64,000 nt of DNA from Pseudomonas sp. MRSN 12121 (GCF_000931465.1 NZ_CP010892.1:6285388-6349387), one strand, 5' to 3'. Counted from the first letter of the stretch, positions 1 to 7,769 are shown. The notes: generated by a model from the letters alone, not told the origin. Translations and numbers: made by a program.

Positions 1-80
1 ACGGCGAGCGCATCACCAGCGTGGCCCTTTCTGACGAAAAAATGGGGATCAAATGGACAAGGCAATCCGCCGCGGCGTAG
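1..80 (+). CDS. C-terminal end of an upstream prophage gene (partial)
   Basis: A reading frame is open from base 3 and ends at the TAG at 78-80, giving a C-terminus that ends TRQSAAA. It overlaps the start of the next gene by 28 bases, as is common in tightly packed phage tail modules. Only about 25 codons are visible, so no function can be given. A structural or baseplate role is inferred from the neighbour alone. Confidence 0.45.
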   Translation, partial: GERITSVALSDEKMGIKWTRQSAAA

Positions 81-997
81 AGCGCGAGTTCCCGGAAATC
101 GCCGGGGGATATCACATTCCGCGCTTCGCTCGCATCCTGGCTATTTCCGACGCTCCGGCCAGTGCCGGCATGTGCGACGACTTCCGGCCACGCTTCGCCG
201 CTGACATTGAAGTCCTGGGCCCGGATGACGAGCCGGACCTGGATATCCCCACGCTGTACAGCGTGCCGCTTCCCCTGCCCACGGGTGGCGATGAGATGGG
301 CTTTTATGCGTTCCCTGGTGAAGGAACAAAGGTGGTCGTAGGTTTCGGCTATGGCCTGCCGAACAAGCCGTTTATCTACGCAATTCTGCCCCACGGCCTG
401 AGCCTGCCGAACGTGCCCAAGGGCGATTCGATCTGGCAGCACAGCGCGACAAGCCAGCAACGCGTTGGCGTCGATGGCAGCTGGTCGCGCCTGACGCACT
501 CGAAAATCACTGACAACTCAATGGACCGTGAAGTCAGTTCACTGGAGAACAGCGAGCGGTTCGGCAGCCATTCGCAGACGGTCGCGGACCACTCCAGCGA
601 GACGATCGGCGGCGTGAAGACCATTGCAGCGGTTGGGGCTGTTCGGGTTATGTCCGGTGGCGGCCTCAATGCGGCGTCGGTCGGCGATATGAACGTGGCG
701 ACAGCCCGGGACATGAATCTGGTGGTGGCTCAGAAGCTCAGCGCGACCCTCGGCGAGCTGCAGGAGCGCGTCCTGGGCAATCGCAAGAGCGTAGCGATCA
801 AGACCTGGTTGGGCTCGGAGACAGTCAACGTCCTGCAGATCCTGGGCGACCTGATCGGCTTGGTCCAGGAAATGAACAACCAACTGGCTGGCCATACCCA
901 TGGACCAACACCGCCTCCAGGCAACGCCGCGGCGTTTACTGCTGATGCCACAAAAGCTGCAGGGCTCGCGGCCAAGCTCAAGCCAATCACCCTTTAA
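53..997 (+). CDS. Phage baseplate / tail-spike protein (gpV/gp5 OB-fold type)
   Basis: This 314-residue protein looks like the central spike of a contractile phage tail. Residues about 75-130 read as the OB-fold seen in gp5/gpV baseplate proteins: a G-T-K-V-V-V-G-F strand followed by G-L-P-N-K-P-F. The middle (about 170-250) is rich in short polar beta-type repeats. Near the end is an H-T-H motif at residues 281-283. HxH motifs near spike tips bind a metal ion in P2- and phi92-type spikes (family knowledge), although here about 30 residues follow it. The ATG is preceded by GGGGA at good spacing. The gene's 3' end overlaps the opposed glycosyltransferase gene by 4 bases. It marks the late-gene end of a prophage. 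Tail-fibre genes are not visible to its right, so the prophage may be partial or end in cargo genes here. Confidence 0.75.
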   Translation: MDKAIRRGVEREFPEIAGGYHIPRFARILAISDAPASAGMCDDFRPRFAADIEVLGPDDEPDLDIPTLYSVPLPLPTGGDEMGFYAFPGEGTKVVVGFGYGLPNKPFIYAILPHGLSLPNVPKGDSIWQHSATSQQRVGVDGSWSRLTHSKITDNSMDREVSSLENSERFGSHSQTVADHSSETIGGVKTIAAVGAVRVMSGGGLNAASVGDMNVATARDMNLVVAQKLSATLGELQERVLGNRKSVAIKTWLGSETVNVLQILGDLIGLVQEMNNQLAGHTHGPTPPPGNAAAFTADATKAAGLAAKLKPITL

Positions 998-1635
998 AAG
1001 TTGAGCCTGAGCACCGTCCGCCAGAAGTTTTTAATCGGCGAGGTACGGTGCTTGTCCCAATTGCGCTGCCACCATTCATCCTCGTTTTTCACTTCGGCCT
1101 CGATGTCGCTACCGGCCAGGGTTGCCGGCTGCTGGCGGAACAGCATCGGGAAGGCGCAGTGCTGCTTTATGTGCTTCTTGAAAATCACGTCAACAGGCGT
1201 GCCGTTGTACGGGGTGTTCGCCAGGATCTGACACCCCTCACGAGACAGGATATAGGCGTGCAGCGCAACGACGCGGCCCCGGGCAATAAAGGGGAACCAG
1301 GTTAGCCAGGTCCTGCCCATGCAGTACCCCAGGTGCAGCGCTTCAAATTGCCGAGTACGGATGAATTTATTGATCCAGCGGATGGGGGTTGCTTTCAGCT
1401 CATACGGTGCAACGTCGTCTTCAAAGATCAACACCCGGTCAAGCCCGCGCTCGAGCGCAATGCGTGCCAGGTCCTGGTGCGACTCATAGCAGCCACGCAC
1501 AGGGTCAGCGTGCCGCTCCACAACATGAAACACCACTAGGTTTCGGATCAGGCTTTGTACCGAGTCCCGGAACAGTTCTCGCCGGTCTGATCGCTCTTTC
1601 AACGAAATGCAGTAGACAGCATCTACGTCGAACAT
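994..1635 (-). CDS. Glycosyltransferase family 25 (LPS-modifying type), prophage cargo
   Basis: The protein starts MFDVDAVYCISLKERSDRR, the usual opening of family-25 glycosyltransferases, and carries the family's acidic FEDDV stretch about 70 residues later. These enzymes add sugars to lipooligosaccharide at the cytoplasmic face of the inner membrane. The ATG at 1635 is chosen because it places the first beta strand at the N-terminus. An in-frame GTG at 1674 has a better ribosome site (GGGAG seven bases upstream), so a 13-residue longer protein is possible. It is transcribed against the tail gene and overlaps it by 4 bases at the 3' end. A single opposed gene at the end of phage late genes is the typical layout of a lysogenic-conversion gene. 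A change to host LPS and phage sensitivity is inferred, not shown. Confidence 0.75.
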   Translation of the reverse strand: MFDVDAVYCISLKERSDRRELFRDSVQSLIRNLVVFHVVERHADPVRGCYESHQDLARIALERGLDRVLIFEDDVAPYELKATPIRWINKFIRTRQFEALHLGYCMGRTWLTWFPFIARGRVVALHAYILSREGCQILANTPYNGTPVDVIFKKHIKQHCAFPMLFRQQPATLAGSDIEAEVKNEDEWWQRNWDKHRTSPIKNFWRTVLRLNF

Positions 1636-1789
1636 GATTTTTCCATCCAAGCCCTCAATCCTTTCTGACACCAACCTACTCCCACAAAAACGATGGAGGC
1701 GCGGGGTTGAGCCGCGCCTATTGCGGCGATTGTGTCAAAACGATGGCAGGGATTTTTCTGAACCTACTTCGAGTTAAGTCCGAAAATCC

Positions 1790-1828
1790 GCATCATAAAT
1801 GTTGCACATGCATCATAAATGATGCACA
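1790..1828. promoter_or_regulatory. hicAB operator: 20-bp-period direct repeat with perfect dyad
   Basis: Two near-identical 19-base units (1790-1808 and 1810-1828) differ at one base (GTTGCACA versus GATGCACA). The second, with the T at 1809, forms a perfect dyad: TGCATCAT at 1809-1816, AA, then ATGATGCA at 1819-1826. The block ends 30 bases before the hicA start. HicB antitoxins of this size bind palindromes in their own promoter, so this is the likely autoregulatory site. The sequence is seen; the binding is inferred. Confidence 0.7.
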
Positions 1829-1858
1829 ATAGCTTCACCGAAACGGCGAGGGATACAG

Positions 1859-2041
1859 ATGAAGTACAGCGAGTTTCGGCGATGGTTGAAGGCCCAAGGC
1901 GTTCAGTTTCAGGCCGGTAAGGGTAGCCACTTCAAGGTTTCACTGAATGGCAAATCAACCGTATTTCCAGACCACGGAGCCAAGGAAATGGGCGAAGGGT
2001 TGAGAAAGTCGATAATCAAACAGCTGGGCCTCAAGGACTGA
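1859..2041 (+). CDS. hicA: HicA toxin (mRNA interferase)
   Basis: The 60-residue protein has the HicA double-stranded-RNA-binding-like fold signature. The motif G-K-G-S-H at residues 20-24 holds the conserved catalytic histidine (His24), and the C-terminus ends L-R-K-S-I-I-K-Q-L-G-L. HicA toxins cleave mRNA and tmRNA and are held inactive by HicB. The length is normal for the family. The ATG follows GAGGGA at usual spacing. It lies 71 bases upstream of hicB in the same direction, the standard toxin-first order. It sits in the cargo end of a prophage, where such modules stabilise the element or act against other phages (inference). Confidence 0.92.
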   Translation: MKYSEFRRWLKAQGVQFQAGKGSHFKVSLNGKSTVFPDHGAKEMGEGLRKSIIKQLGLKD

Positions 2042-2112
2042 GGCCAGTTGTACCTCTCGTCAGCAAGTGAGTCGTTACGGAGTCCCGGTAGTCGAGGTAG
2101 AGGAGTCACGTT

Positions 2113-2547
2113 ATGTTTGAGTATGCGTTAGAGATTCACAAAGAGCCGGGCAGCTTTTGGCTGTCGTGTGCAGAAATTCCAGAGATGCACGCCGCCGGTG
2201 AAACTCTGGACGAAGCGTTGGACAGCGCACTGGATTCAATCGAGACAGCTTTGTCTATTTATGTCGATGATCGTCGGGCTATTCCAACTGGTGGAGGGAA
2301 GAGAGCAGCGGGCCACGCCGTGTTGCGTCTGCCAGCTCTCACTGCGGCGAAAATCGCATTGTGGAATACGCTCCTGGAGTCGGGAGTGAGTAAAGCCGAG
2401 TTGGCCCGTCGCTTGGATGTTAATAGGCCCCAGGTTGATCGCCTGGTCGACTTTCTTCATCACTCCAAAATCGAAAACGTTGAGCGCGCACTGCAGCAAC
2501 TCGGGCGCCGTATCTCGCTTTCAGTGGAAAAGATGGAAGCGGCCTAA
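2113..2547 (+). CDS. hicB: HicB antitoxin with C-terminal HTH
   Basis: The 144-residue protein begins with the HicB RNase-H-like domain (residues about 1-65, containing SCAEIPEMHAAGETLDEAL), which covers the HicA active site. Residues about 85-125 (SKAELARRLDVNRPQVDRL) form an XRE-type helix-turn-helix that binds DNA. The ATG follows GAGGAG at good spacing. It is the second gene of the toxin-antitoxin pair and is followed at once by a strong terminator, so the pair is a self-contained unit. Regulation through the dyad at 1809-1826 is the natural expectation. Confidence 0.92.
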   Translation: MFEYALEIHKEPGSFWLSCAEIPEMHAAGETLDEALDSALDSIETALSIYVDDRRAIPTGGGKRAAGHAVLRLPALTAAKIALWNTLLESGVSKAELARRLDVNRPQVDRLVDFLHHSKIENVERALQQLGRRISLSVEKMEAA

Positions 2548-2571
2548 ACCCAGCGACAAACCGCTGGAAAC

Positions 2572-2607
2572 AGCCCCCACAGCCCTGGCTGGTGGGGGCT
2601 TTTTTTC
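2572..2607 (+). terminator. Rho-independent terminator of hicAB
   Basis: A perfect 9-bp stem (AGCCCCCAC at 2572-2580, GTGGGGGCT at 2592-2600) is followed by a run of seven T. It ends the hicAB transcript. Confidence 0.9.
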
Positions 2608-3092
2608 GGTCGCATCAGCCCTGCAAAATTCCTGACATGAAGAAAAAATCTGCTGAGAAATCACTTATCCCCCTCCCGCCGGCGGGCTTTGCGTCCCTTT
2701 TTTGTGCAAAGCCGACTGGTGGTGCAAACAATGCCCCCGCCCAGGCCCGCTACGGGGTCTATGGGGCGTTCGGCACTTGCACGGTGTGCAAGGTTTTGCA
2801 GAGAAATGTTATGAGCTTGCACAGCGTGCTGTGACGCCCTGGGCCAGGTGGCAGTTCTGGAGGCGCCGGCCCGCCTGTGCGAAAAGCTGAAAAACCGCGG
2901 AAGACCGCAGTTTTCAAAATCGGAACGGCTCCGAAAGTTATTGACCTGGTCGGATCCGGCCAGCGCCCGACGAGGGGCCGAAAGCCAGACGGGCTATGGC
3001 CTGTAGCCCAATCATTGAGCCGGCGAGGATTGCACAGCGCGTCACCGGGCCGCCGATCCATTATTCTGTTGAAAATAGAGTGAGGGCTACGC
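2608..3092. other. Gene-poor prophage segment with two weak in-frame ORFs
   Basis: No gene can be assigned with confidence. Two short frames in the same register (about 2637-2834 and 2877-3083) are separated by a TGA at 2832-2834. Both are rich in Arg and Pro and match no family I recognise, so they may be a decayed single gene or chance. A perfect 7-bp hairpin (CTTGCAC at 2776-2782, GTGCAAG at 2786-2792) lies inside the first. Base composition is mixed, unlike the flanking core genome. Confidence 0.4.
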
Positions 3093-3341
3093 ATGGGCAC
3101 ACCAAAGAGCGCGCAGAGCAAAGCTGACCTGGGCGGGCTGTTCAAGGTCGCGCAGTATTCAAACGAGGCAGGCGGATACAGGGTCTATCGCGACGTTGCA
3201 TCGCACCAAGGCGAAAGTGCGATCAGCACCCACTGTGAGGCAACATTCGTGCATGAGAGCAGCGCCAGGCACTACGCTGCATGGCGTAATCAGCAGGCGC
3301 GAGACAACGGGACGGACGAGCAATTCTGGATGGAAGACTGA
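3093..3341 (+). CDS. Small hypothetical prophage protein
   Basis: An 82-residue soluble protein with no recognised domain. It is polar and mildly acidic at the C-terminus (NGTDEQFWMED). The ATG at 3093 has TGAGGG nine bases upstream. It is the last open frame before the tandem repeat and tRNA-derived attachment site, a position often held by excisionase-like or unknown cargo genes. It shows no helix-turn-helix, so excisionase is not proposed. Function unknown. Confidence 0.5.
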   Translation: MGTPKSAQSKADLGGLFKVAQYSNEAGGYRVYRDVASHQGESAISTHCEATFVHESSARHYAAWRNQQARDNGTDEQFWMED

Positions 3342-3355
3342 CCATCGCCCCTTCA

Positions 3356-3377
3356 AAAGTGTCCAAAAAGTGTCCAA
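3356..3377. repeat. Tandem 11-bp direct repeat beside the attachment site
   Basis: AAAGTGTCCAA occurs twice without a gap (3356-3366, 3367-3377). The 11-bp period places both copies on one face of the helix, about 90 bases inside the element from the tRNA-derived core. Tyrosine integrases use short arm-type direct repeats at such positions, so these are candidate integrase arm sites (inference). Confidence 0.55.
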
Positions 3378-3468
3378 TCAGTTTGGCACCCCATGGGATA
3401 TATGGGACTAAAACCCCTTAGAAATGGGGCCTACAGGAACAAACCCAATAGATTCAGGGGCTTTTTAT

Positions 3469-3516
3469 GGGCTCATAATCCTTTGGTCCACGGTTCGAGT
3501 CCGTGTGGGCCCACCA
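3469..3516 (+). other. Prophage attachment site: 3' half of tRNA-Met (CAU)
   Basis: The block carries the anticodon-loop sequence CTCATAA (anticodon CAU), a perfect T-arm (CACGG, TTCGAGT, CCGTG) and an acceptor 3' strand TGGGCCC followed by ACCA at 3513-3516. The bases upstream do not form a D-arm or a 5' acceptor strand, so it is not a working tRNA. This is what remains at one junction when a phage integrates into the 3' end of a tRNA gene: the intact gene should sit at the other junction, outside the window. Genes to the left are phage-like and those to the right are core, which agrees. Confidence 0.8.
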
Positions 3517-3520
3517 TCTT

Positions 3521-3551
3521 GAAAGCCGCGCAATGCGCGGCTTTCGTGCTT
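3521..3551 (+). terminator. tRNA terminator hairpin left beyond the attachment site
   Basis: A perfect 11-bp stem (GAAAGCCGCGC at 3521-3531, GCGCGGCTTTC at 3535-3545) follows the tRNA fragment directly. It is most simply the original terminator of the tRNA-Met gene. Confidence 0.75.
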
Positions 3552-3771
3552 CCGGGAACAGTGTTTCCCGGGCCTGCCTCAAACCGCCCCTCCCCCAGCA
3601 TTCAGTCTTGGCGCACAACTATTCGAATTCGCGAGGGTCATAATTTCGCGAGGATCGCGCGCGGCCCTCGTTTGACCCCGGATTGCATAGCCATCGACGG
3701 TGGAAAGCCTGCCATTTCCATCACGTTAAGCATTAAAACCGAGCCACCAGAAAAATAATCAGAGTGGCCTG

Positions 3772-4572
3772 ATGATTTGGATTTCGCTTATGGAAGTAGC
3801 ATCTACGGCGTCCTTGCCCGGACAGGTAACGGGCTTCGCCCAATGCCGGAATATCCGGCAAGGCCCTGTGTTTATCGTCGCCTCCGGCCATTCGGCAAAG
3901 GACTTCCCCATCGAGGACTTTTCGGACATCCCGATGATCACCATGAACGGAGCGATCTCGATGTTCCTCGGGACCGGTATAAAGCCCTTCTTCTATGCCT
4001 GCTCCGACACCAGTTTCTCCCTCCAGCAACCCGAGCTCTTCGCCCAGGCCATGGCCCTCAGCCGACGGGTAGCGCTCTGGGAAGAACATGCCCGCGTGAT
4101 TCCGGTCCAGCCGCGCGGCGAGTTGTTCCTGTTGAAAAAAGCTCCGCGCCAGAGCTTGAAGGAGTGGTGGTTCAGAAGCGACGACCTGGTTAGGCCGCCG
4201 CTCACCGCCGGGCACAGAAGCCGCACCATCGGTTTCAGCAAGAATCTCGAACAGGGCTTTTTCGACGCCCGCACGGTGGCCTATCTGGCGCTGCAACTGG
4301 CCTACCACGCCGGCTTCAGTACCGCGATCCTGGTGGGCGTCGACTTGAGCGCCAGCATGGGCCGTTTTTACGAAACGGCCGACAGTTCCCGCTCGCCCTG
4401 TGGCCTGGACGAGCATTTGCAATCGCGGATCCTGCCTTCCCTGCAACTGATGTCGGACAAAGTCATGGGCGAAGACTTTTCGGTCTACAACCTGTCCCCG
4501 ACATCGCTTATTCCTGATTCGATCATTCCCACTATCAGCCTCGACGAACTCGGGCCACTGCTACGGCATTGA
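3772..4572 (+). CDS. DUF115-like protein, putative LPS core biosynthesis
   Basis: The 266-residue protein contains GPVFIVASGHSAKDFP near residues 31-46, the glycine-rich opening of the DUF115/MptE-like fold. It also has ITMNGA and FYACSDTSF stretches and a later ILVGVDLS strand, as seen in proteins annotated as lipopolysaccharide core biosynthesis in Pseudomonas. A cytoplasmic enzyme acting on a sugar or lipid-linked substrate is inferred; the reaction is unknown. There is no signal peptide or membrane segment. The ATG at 3772 has GAGTGG upstream; an internal ATG at 3790 is a possible alternative. It stands alone between the tRNA-derived att site and the gcd terminator. It appears to be core genome, not phage. 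Confidence 0.65.
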   Translation: MIWISLMEVASTASLPGQVTGFAQCRNIRQGPVFIVASGHSAKDFPIEDFSDIPMITMNGAISMFLGTGIKPFFYACSDTSFSLQQPELFAQAMALSRRVALWEEHARVIPVQPRGELFLLKKAPRQSLKEWWFRSDDLVRPPLTAGHRSRTIGFSKNLEQGFFDARTVAYLALQLAYHAGFSTAILVGVDLSASMGRFYETADSSRSPCGLDEHLQSRILPSLQLMSDKVMGEDFSVYNLSPTSLIPDSIIPTISLDELGPLLRH

Positions 4573-4597
4573 GGTTTTCCTGCCAGTGGCAGCCACA

Positions 4598-4624
4598 AAA
4601 AACCGCGCCAGGCGCGGTTTTTCC
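4598..4624. terminator. Bidirectional terminator between the LPS-core gene and gcd
   Basis: A GC-rich dyad (AAACCGCGCC at 4600-4609, GGCGCGGTTT at 4611-4620) has an A-run on its left and a T-run on its right. It can therefore end both the plus-strand gene and the minus-strand gcd. Confidence 0.85.
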
Positions 4625-4643
4625 GTAAGGCTGGGCTCAGCCG

Positions 4644-6998
4644 TCACTCGGGCAATGCATAGGCAATCACATAGTCCCCACGGTCCGGCGACTGACGCGC
4701 GCCACCAGCGGTCAACAGGATGTACTGCCGGCCGGTCTTGGGCGAAACGTAGGTCATCGGCCCCGACTGGCTGCCTACCGGCAAGCGAGCCTTCCAGATT
4801 TCATTGCCGTTCCCGGTATCGAACGCACGCAGATAGAAATCCTGGGTGCCGGCGAAGAACAGCAGACCAGATTGGGTGGCCAGCGAAGCACCGAGGGTCG
4901 GCATGCCGATCGGGATCGGCAGATGCATGCGAATGCCCAGGGGTCCGGTGTCTTGCACGGTGCCGACCGGTACTTGCCACACCAGCTTCCTGGTCTTCAG
5001 GTCGATGGCCGACATGGTGCCGAATGGCGGCTTCTGGCATGGAATACCGGCAGGCGAGAGGAAACGCTGGCGCATCGCGCCGAACGGCGTGCCGTCCTGA
5101 GGCACTACGCCCATTTCGATACCGCTGGCCCCGGCAGCGATCTTGTCGCGCGGGATCATGTAGTTGGCCAGGCCCAGGCGCATGTCGTTGACGAACATGT
5201 AGTGGGTATTGGGATCCACCGACACGCTGCCCCAGTTCATGCCGCCCAGGGAGCCCGGGAACTGCAAGGCATGATCCAGGCCCGGCGGGGTGTAGACGCC
5301 TTCATGGCGCATGCCCTTGAACTGGATGCGGCACATCAGCTGATCGAACGGCGTGGCACCCCACATGTCCGACTCGGTGAGGGTCTGGTTGCCGATCGAC
5401 GGCATCTCCACCGAGAACGGCTGGGTAGGCGAGTAGCGTTCCCCCGGCATGTTGCCCTGGGGCACCTGCCGCTCTTCCACCCGGGCGATAGGCACGCCGG
5501 TTTCACGGTTGAGCAGGAAGATTTCACCCTGCTTGGTGACCTGCGCCAGCGCCGGCTGCACCCCGCCCTTGTCGTCGGGCACGTCATAGAGCAACGGCTG
5601 CGCCGGCAGGTCGAAGTCCCACAGGTCGTGGTGGGTGGTCTGGAAGTGCCAGCGCACCTGACCGGTCTTTACGTCCAGGGCGACGATGGACGAACTCCAC
5701 TTGTCATCCAGTTCCGTGCGCTGGCCAGCGAAGAAGTCGGGCGTGGCGTTGCCGGTCGGCAGGTAGACCAGGCCGAGCTTGGCGTCATAGGACATGGCCG
5801 ACCAGACGTTCGGCGTACCGCGGGTATAGGTCTCGCCCGCCGGCGGACGCTTGGTGGTGTTCGGGTTGCCCGGATCCCAGGCCCAGACCAGTTCGCCACT
5901 GCGCACGTCGAAAGCTCGCACCACGCCCGGCGGCTCGCCAATGGAATAGTTGTCCGCCACACGGCCGCCAACGATGACCACGTTGCCCGCCACCAGCGGG
6001 GTCGAGGTTTGCTGGTAGTAACCAGGCTTCACTTCGCCCATGTCGGTTTTCAGGTCGACCGTGCCTTTGTCACCGAAGTCTTCGCACGGCTTGCCGGTAT
6101 CGGCATTGATCGCAATCAACCGCGCATCGCCGGTCGGCAGGAACAGGCGCTTGGCGCAGGCAGCGGGCGCCGTCGAGGGTTCGGCGCTGGCGTCGAAGTA
6201 GCCCAGGCCCCGGCAACGCTGCCAGTTAGGCGCCGAACCTTGCGGGTCGAACTTCCAGCGCTCGGCGCCGGTGTCGGCATCCAGGGCGAACACCTTGCCG
6301 TAGGCGGTGCAGGTGTAGACCGTGTCGCCGATCTGCAACGGGGTGTTCTGGTCTTCGGCACCGGCGCCGGTGCTTTGCGGAATATCGCCGGTGCGGAAGG
6401 TCCAGGCCACCTGCAACCGGTCGACGTTGTGCTTGTTGATCTGGTCCAGCGCCGCAAAACGATTACCGGCGGTGGTATTGCCCCAGTGGGCCCAGTCCTT
6501 CTGTTCGGTGCCCGGCACCACGGGCTGGATCGCCGGCTCGCTACCGGCCTTGACCACATGGGTCGGTACGAACATGTAGGCCAGGGTAGCCACGATCCCG
6601 ACGCCCAGCACGCCCGCCAGGCCATGGGCGCCACGGCCGGCGTTCACGCCCGAGGCCCGAGCCAGCGCGGGGTAGATCAATGCCACCACCAGGCCGATCA
6701 CGGCAAAGGTCAGTACCCGTGATACCAGCGGCCAGTATTCCAGCCCGGCATCCCACACCGCCCAGATCGCCGTAAGCACCAGCGCCACGGCATACAGCCA
6801 GGCGCCGCGCGGGTTGCGCCGGGCGATCAGCAGGCCGGAAACGATCATCGCCAGGCCCATCAGCAGGAAGAACCAGCTCCCGCCCAGGCTGACGAGGTAT
6901 CCGCCCCCGCCTGCTAGCCCCACCCCCATCAGGGCAATCAACGTACCCAGCGTCGCCAGCAGCCATTTGCCGCCAGTGGTAGTTCCAGAGTTTTTCAT
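4644..6998 (-). CDS. gcd: Membrane-bound PQQ-dependent glucose dehydrogenase
   Basis: This is the quinoprotein that oxidises glucose to gluconolactone in the periplasm and passes electrons to ubiquinone. The first ~150 residues hold five membrane segments (for example LLATLGTLIALMGVGLAGGG). The rest is an eight-bladed PQQ propeller with tryptophan-docking repeats such as ALDADTGAERWKFDP and ALDVKTGQVRWHFQ, and the family block TTHHDLWDFDLPAQP. The start MKNSGTT at 6998 is preferred because GGAGAG lies nine bases upstream; an ATG six codons earlier (7016) lacks a site. The protein is 784 residues, close to the ~800 of the family. The pqq operon that makes its cofactor begins 3.5 kb away. Gluconate secretion by this enzyme solubilises phosphate in soil pseudomonads. 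Confidence 0.95.
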   Translation of the reverse strand: MKNSGTTTGGKWLLATLGTLIALMGVGLAGGGGYLVSLGGSWFFLLMGLAMIVSGLLIARRNPRGAWLYAVALVLTAIWAVWDAGLEYWPLVSRVLTFAVIGLVVALIYPALARASGVNAGRGAHGLAGVLGVGIVATLAYMFVPTHVVKAGSEPAIQPVVPGTEQKDWAHWGNTTAGNRFAALDQINKHNVDRLQVAWTFRTGDIPQSTGAGAEDQNTPLQIGDTVYTCTAYGKVFALDADTGAERWKFDPQGSAPNWQRCRGLGYFDASAEPSTAPAACAKRLFLPTGDARLIAINADTGKPCEDFGDKGTVDLKTDMGEVKPGYYQQTSTPLVAGNVVIVGGRVADNYSIGEPPGVVRAFDVRSGELVWAWDPGNPNTTKRPPAGETYTRGTPNVWSAMSYDAKLGLVYLPTGNATPDFFAGQRTELDDKWSSSIVALDVKTGQVRWHFQTTHHDLWDFDLPAQPLLYDVPDDKGGVQPALAQVTKQGEIFLLNRETGVPIARVEERQVPQGNMPGERYSPTQPFSVEMPSIGNQTLTESDMWGATPFDQLMCRIQFKGMRHEGVYTPPGLDHALQFPGSLGGMNWGSVSVDPNTHYMFVNDMRLGLANYMIPRDKIAAGASGIEMGVVPQDGTPFGAMRQRFLSPAGIPCQKPPFGTMSAIDLKTRKLVWQVPVGTVQDTGPLGIRMHLPIPIGMPTLGASLATQSGLLFFAGTQDFYLRAFDTGNGNEIWKARLPVGSQSGPMTYVSPKTGRQYILLTAGGARQSPDRGDYVIAYALPE

Positions 6999-7203
6999 AT
7001 CGGAAGTCTCTCCCATTCCTTGCGTGGCCGAGAGAATGTACTAACTGGTTACTTATGACAACTTGTCGCAGGCAATTCGTAGCGAAAAAACCCTCTGCGC
7101 TGCCCTGCACGGCCAGGATTCACGCTGCCGACGCCACGCCATAAGCATCTCCGGGGGCGAGGCTGTAACATGCTGCCCACCGTCGCCCGCGCTGGAGTTC
7201 GCC

Positions 7204-7665
7204 TTGTCTGATAACCGCCCCCCCGTCCTCGATGAAATCGACCGCCAGTTGATCGCAGCCCTGCAGATCAATGCCCGTGAAAGCGTGGCCATGCTCGCCC
7301 GGCAACTGGGCATCGCCCGCACCACCGTGACCTCGCGCCTGGCCCGCCTGGAAAAGGCCCGGGTGATTACCGGTTATGGCGTGCGCCTGGGCCAGCGGGT
7401 CATCGATGGCGGCTTGCAGGCCTATGTCGGGATCAAGGTCCAGCCACGCTCCGGCAAGGAGGTGCTGCGTCGCCTCGGCGCCATGGCCCAGGTCCAGCAG
7501 CTCTGCGCGGTGAGTGGCGAATTCGATTATGTGGCCTGGCTGCGTACCGACTCGCCGGAACAACTGGACCAGCTGCTCGACCAGATCGGCAGCGTCGACG
7601 GTGTGGACAAGACCACCACCTCGATCATCCTCAGCAGCAAGATCGACCGCGGGCATCCGGTCTGA
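7204..7665 (+). CDS. Lrp/AsnC-family transcriptional regulator
   Basis: The 153-residue protein has an N-terminal helix-turn-helix (LDEIDRQLIAALQINARESVAML, then a recognition helix with RTTVTSRLARL) and a C-terminal RAM ligand-binding domain containing CAVSGEFDYVAWLRT. The TTG at 7204 is chosen over longer frames because GGAG sits six bases upstream and the protein then begins at the usual distance from the DNA-binding domain. It diverges from gcd and lies 235 bases upstream of davB in the same direction. Lrp-type proteins often control neighbouring amino-acid catabolic genes, so lysine or 5-aminovaleramide sensing is inferred. The 35-bp dyad between it and davB is its likely site. Confidence 0.85.
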   Translation: MSDNRPPVLDEIDRQLIAALQINARESVAMLARQLGIARTTVTSRLARLEKARVITGYGVRLGQRVIDGGLQAYVGIKVQPRSGKEVLRRLGAMAQVQQLCAVSGEFDYVAWLRTDSPEQLDQLLDQIGSVDGVDKTTTSIILSSKIDRGHPV

Positions 7666-7769
7666 AGCCTTCCCCCGCGTGGTAAAGCGTTGTTTTGCAA
7701 GCGCTTGGCACTCAATGGCCGCTTGCAACAGGGAGCTTCGTGAAACCTTCGTCAGTTAGTAAAAAACAT

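Noticed and set aside
3441..3516. Complete tRNA gene
   Set aside because: No D-arm or 5' acceptor strand can be formed upstream; only the anticodon loop, T-arm and 3' acceptor remain.
4872..6722. 616-codon open frame on the plus strand opposite gcd
   Set aside because: It is the antisense shadow of a high-GC gene; the sequence is His/Arg/Gly-rich with no domain, and gcd on the other strand is certain.
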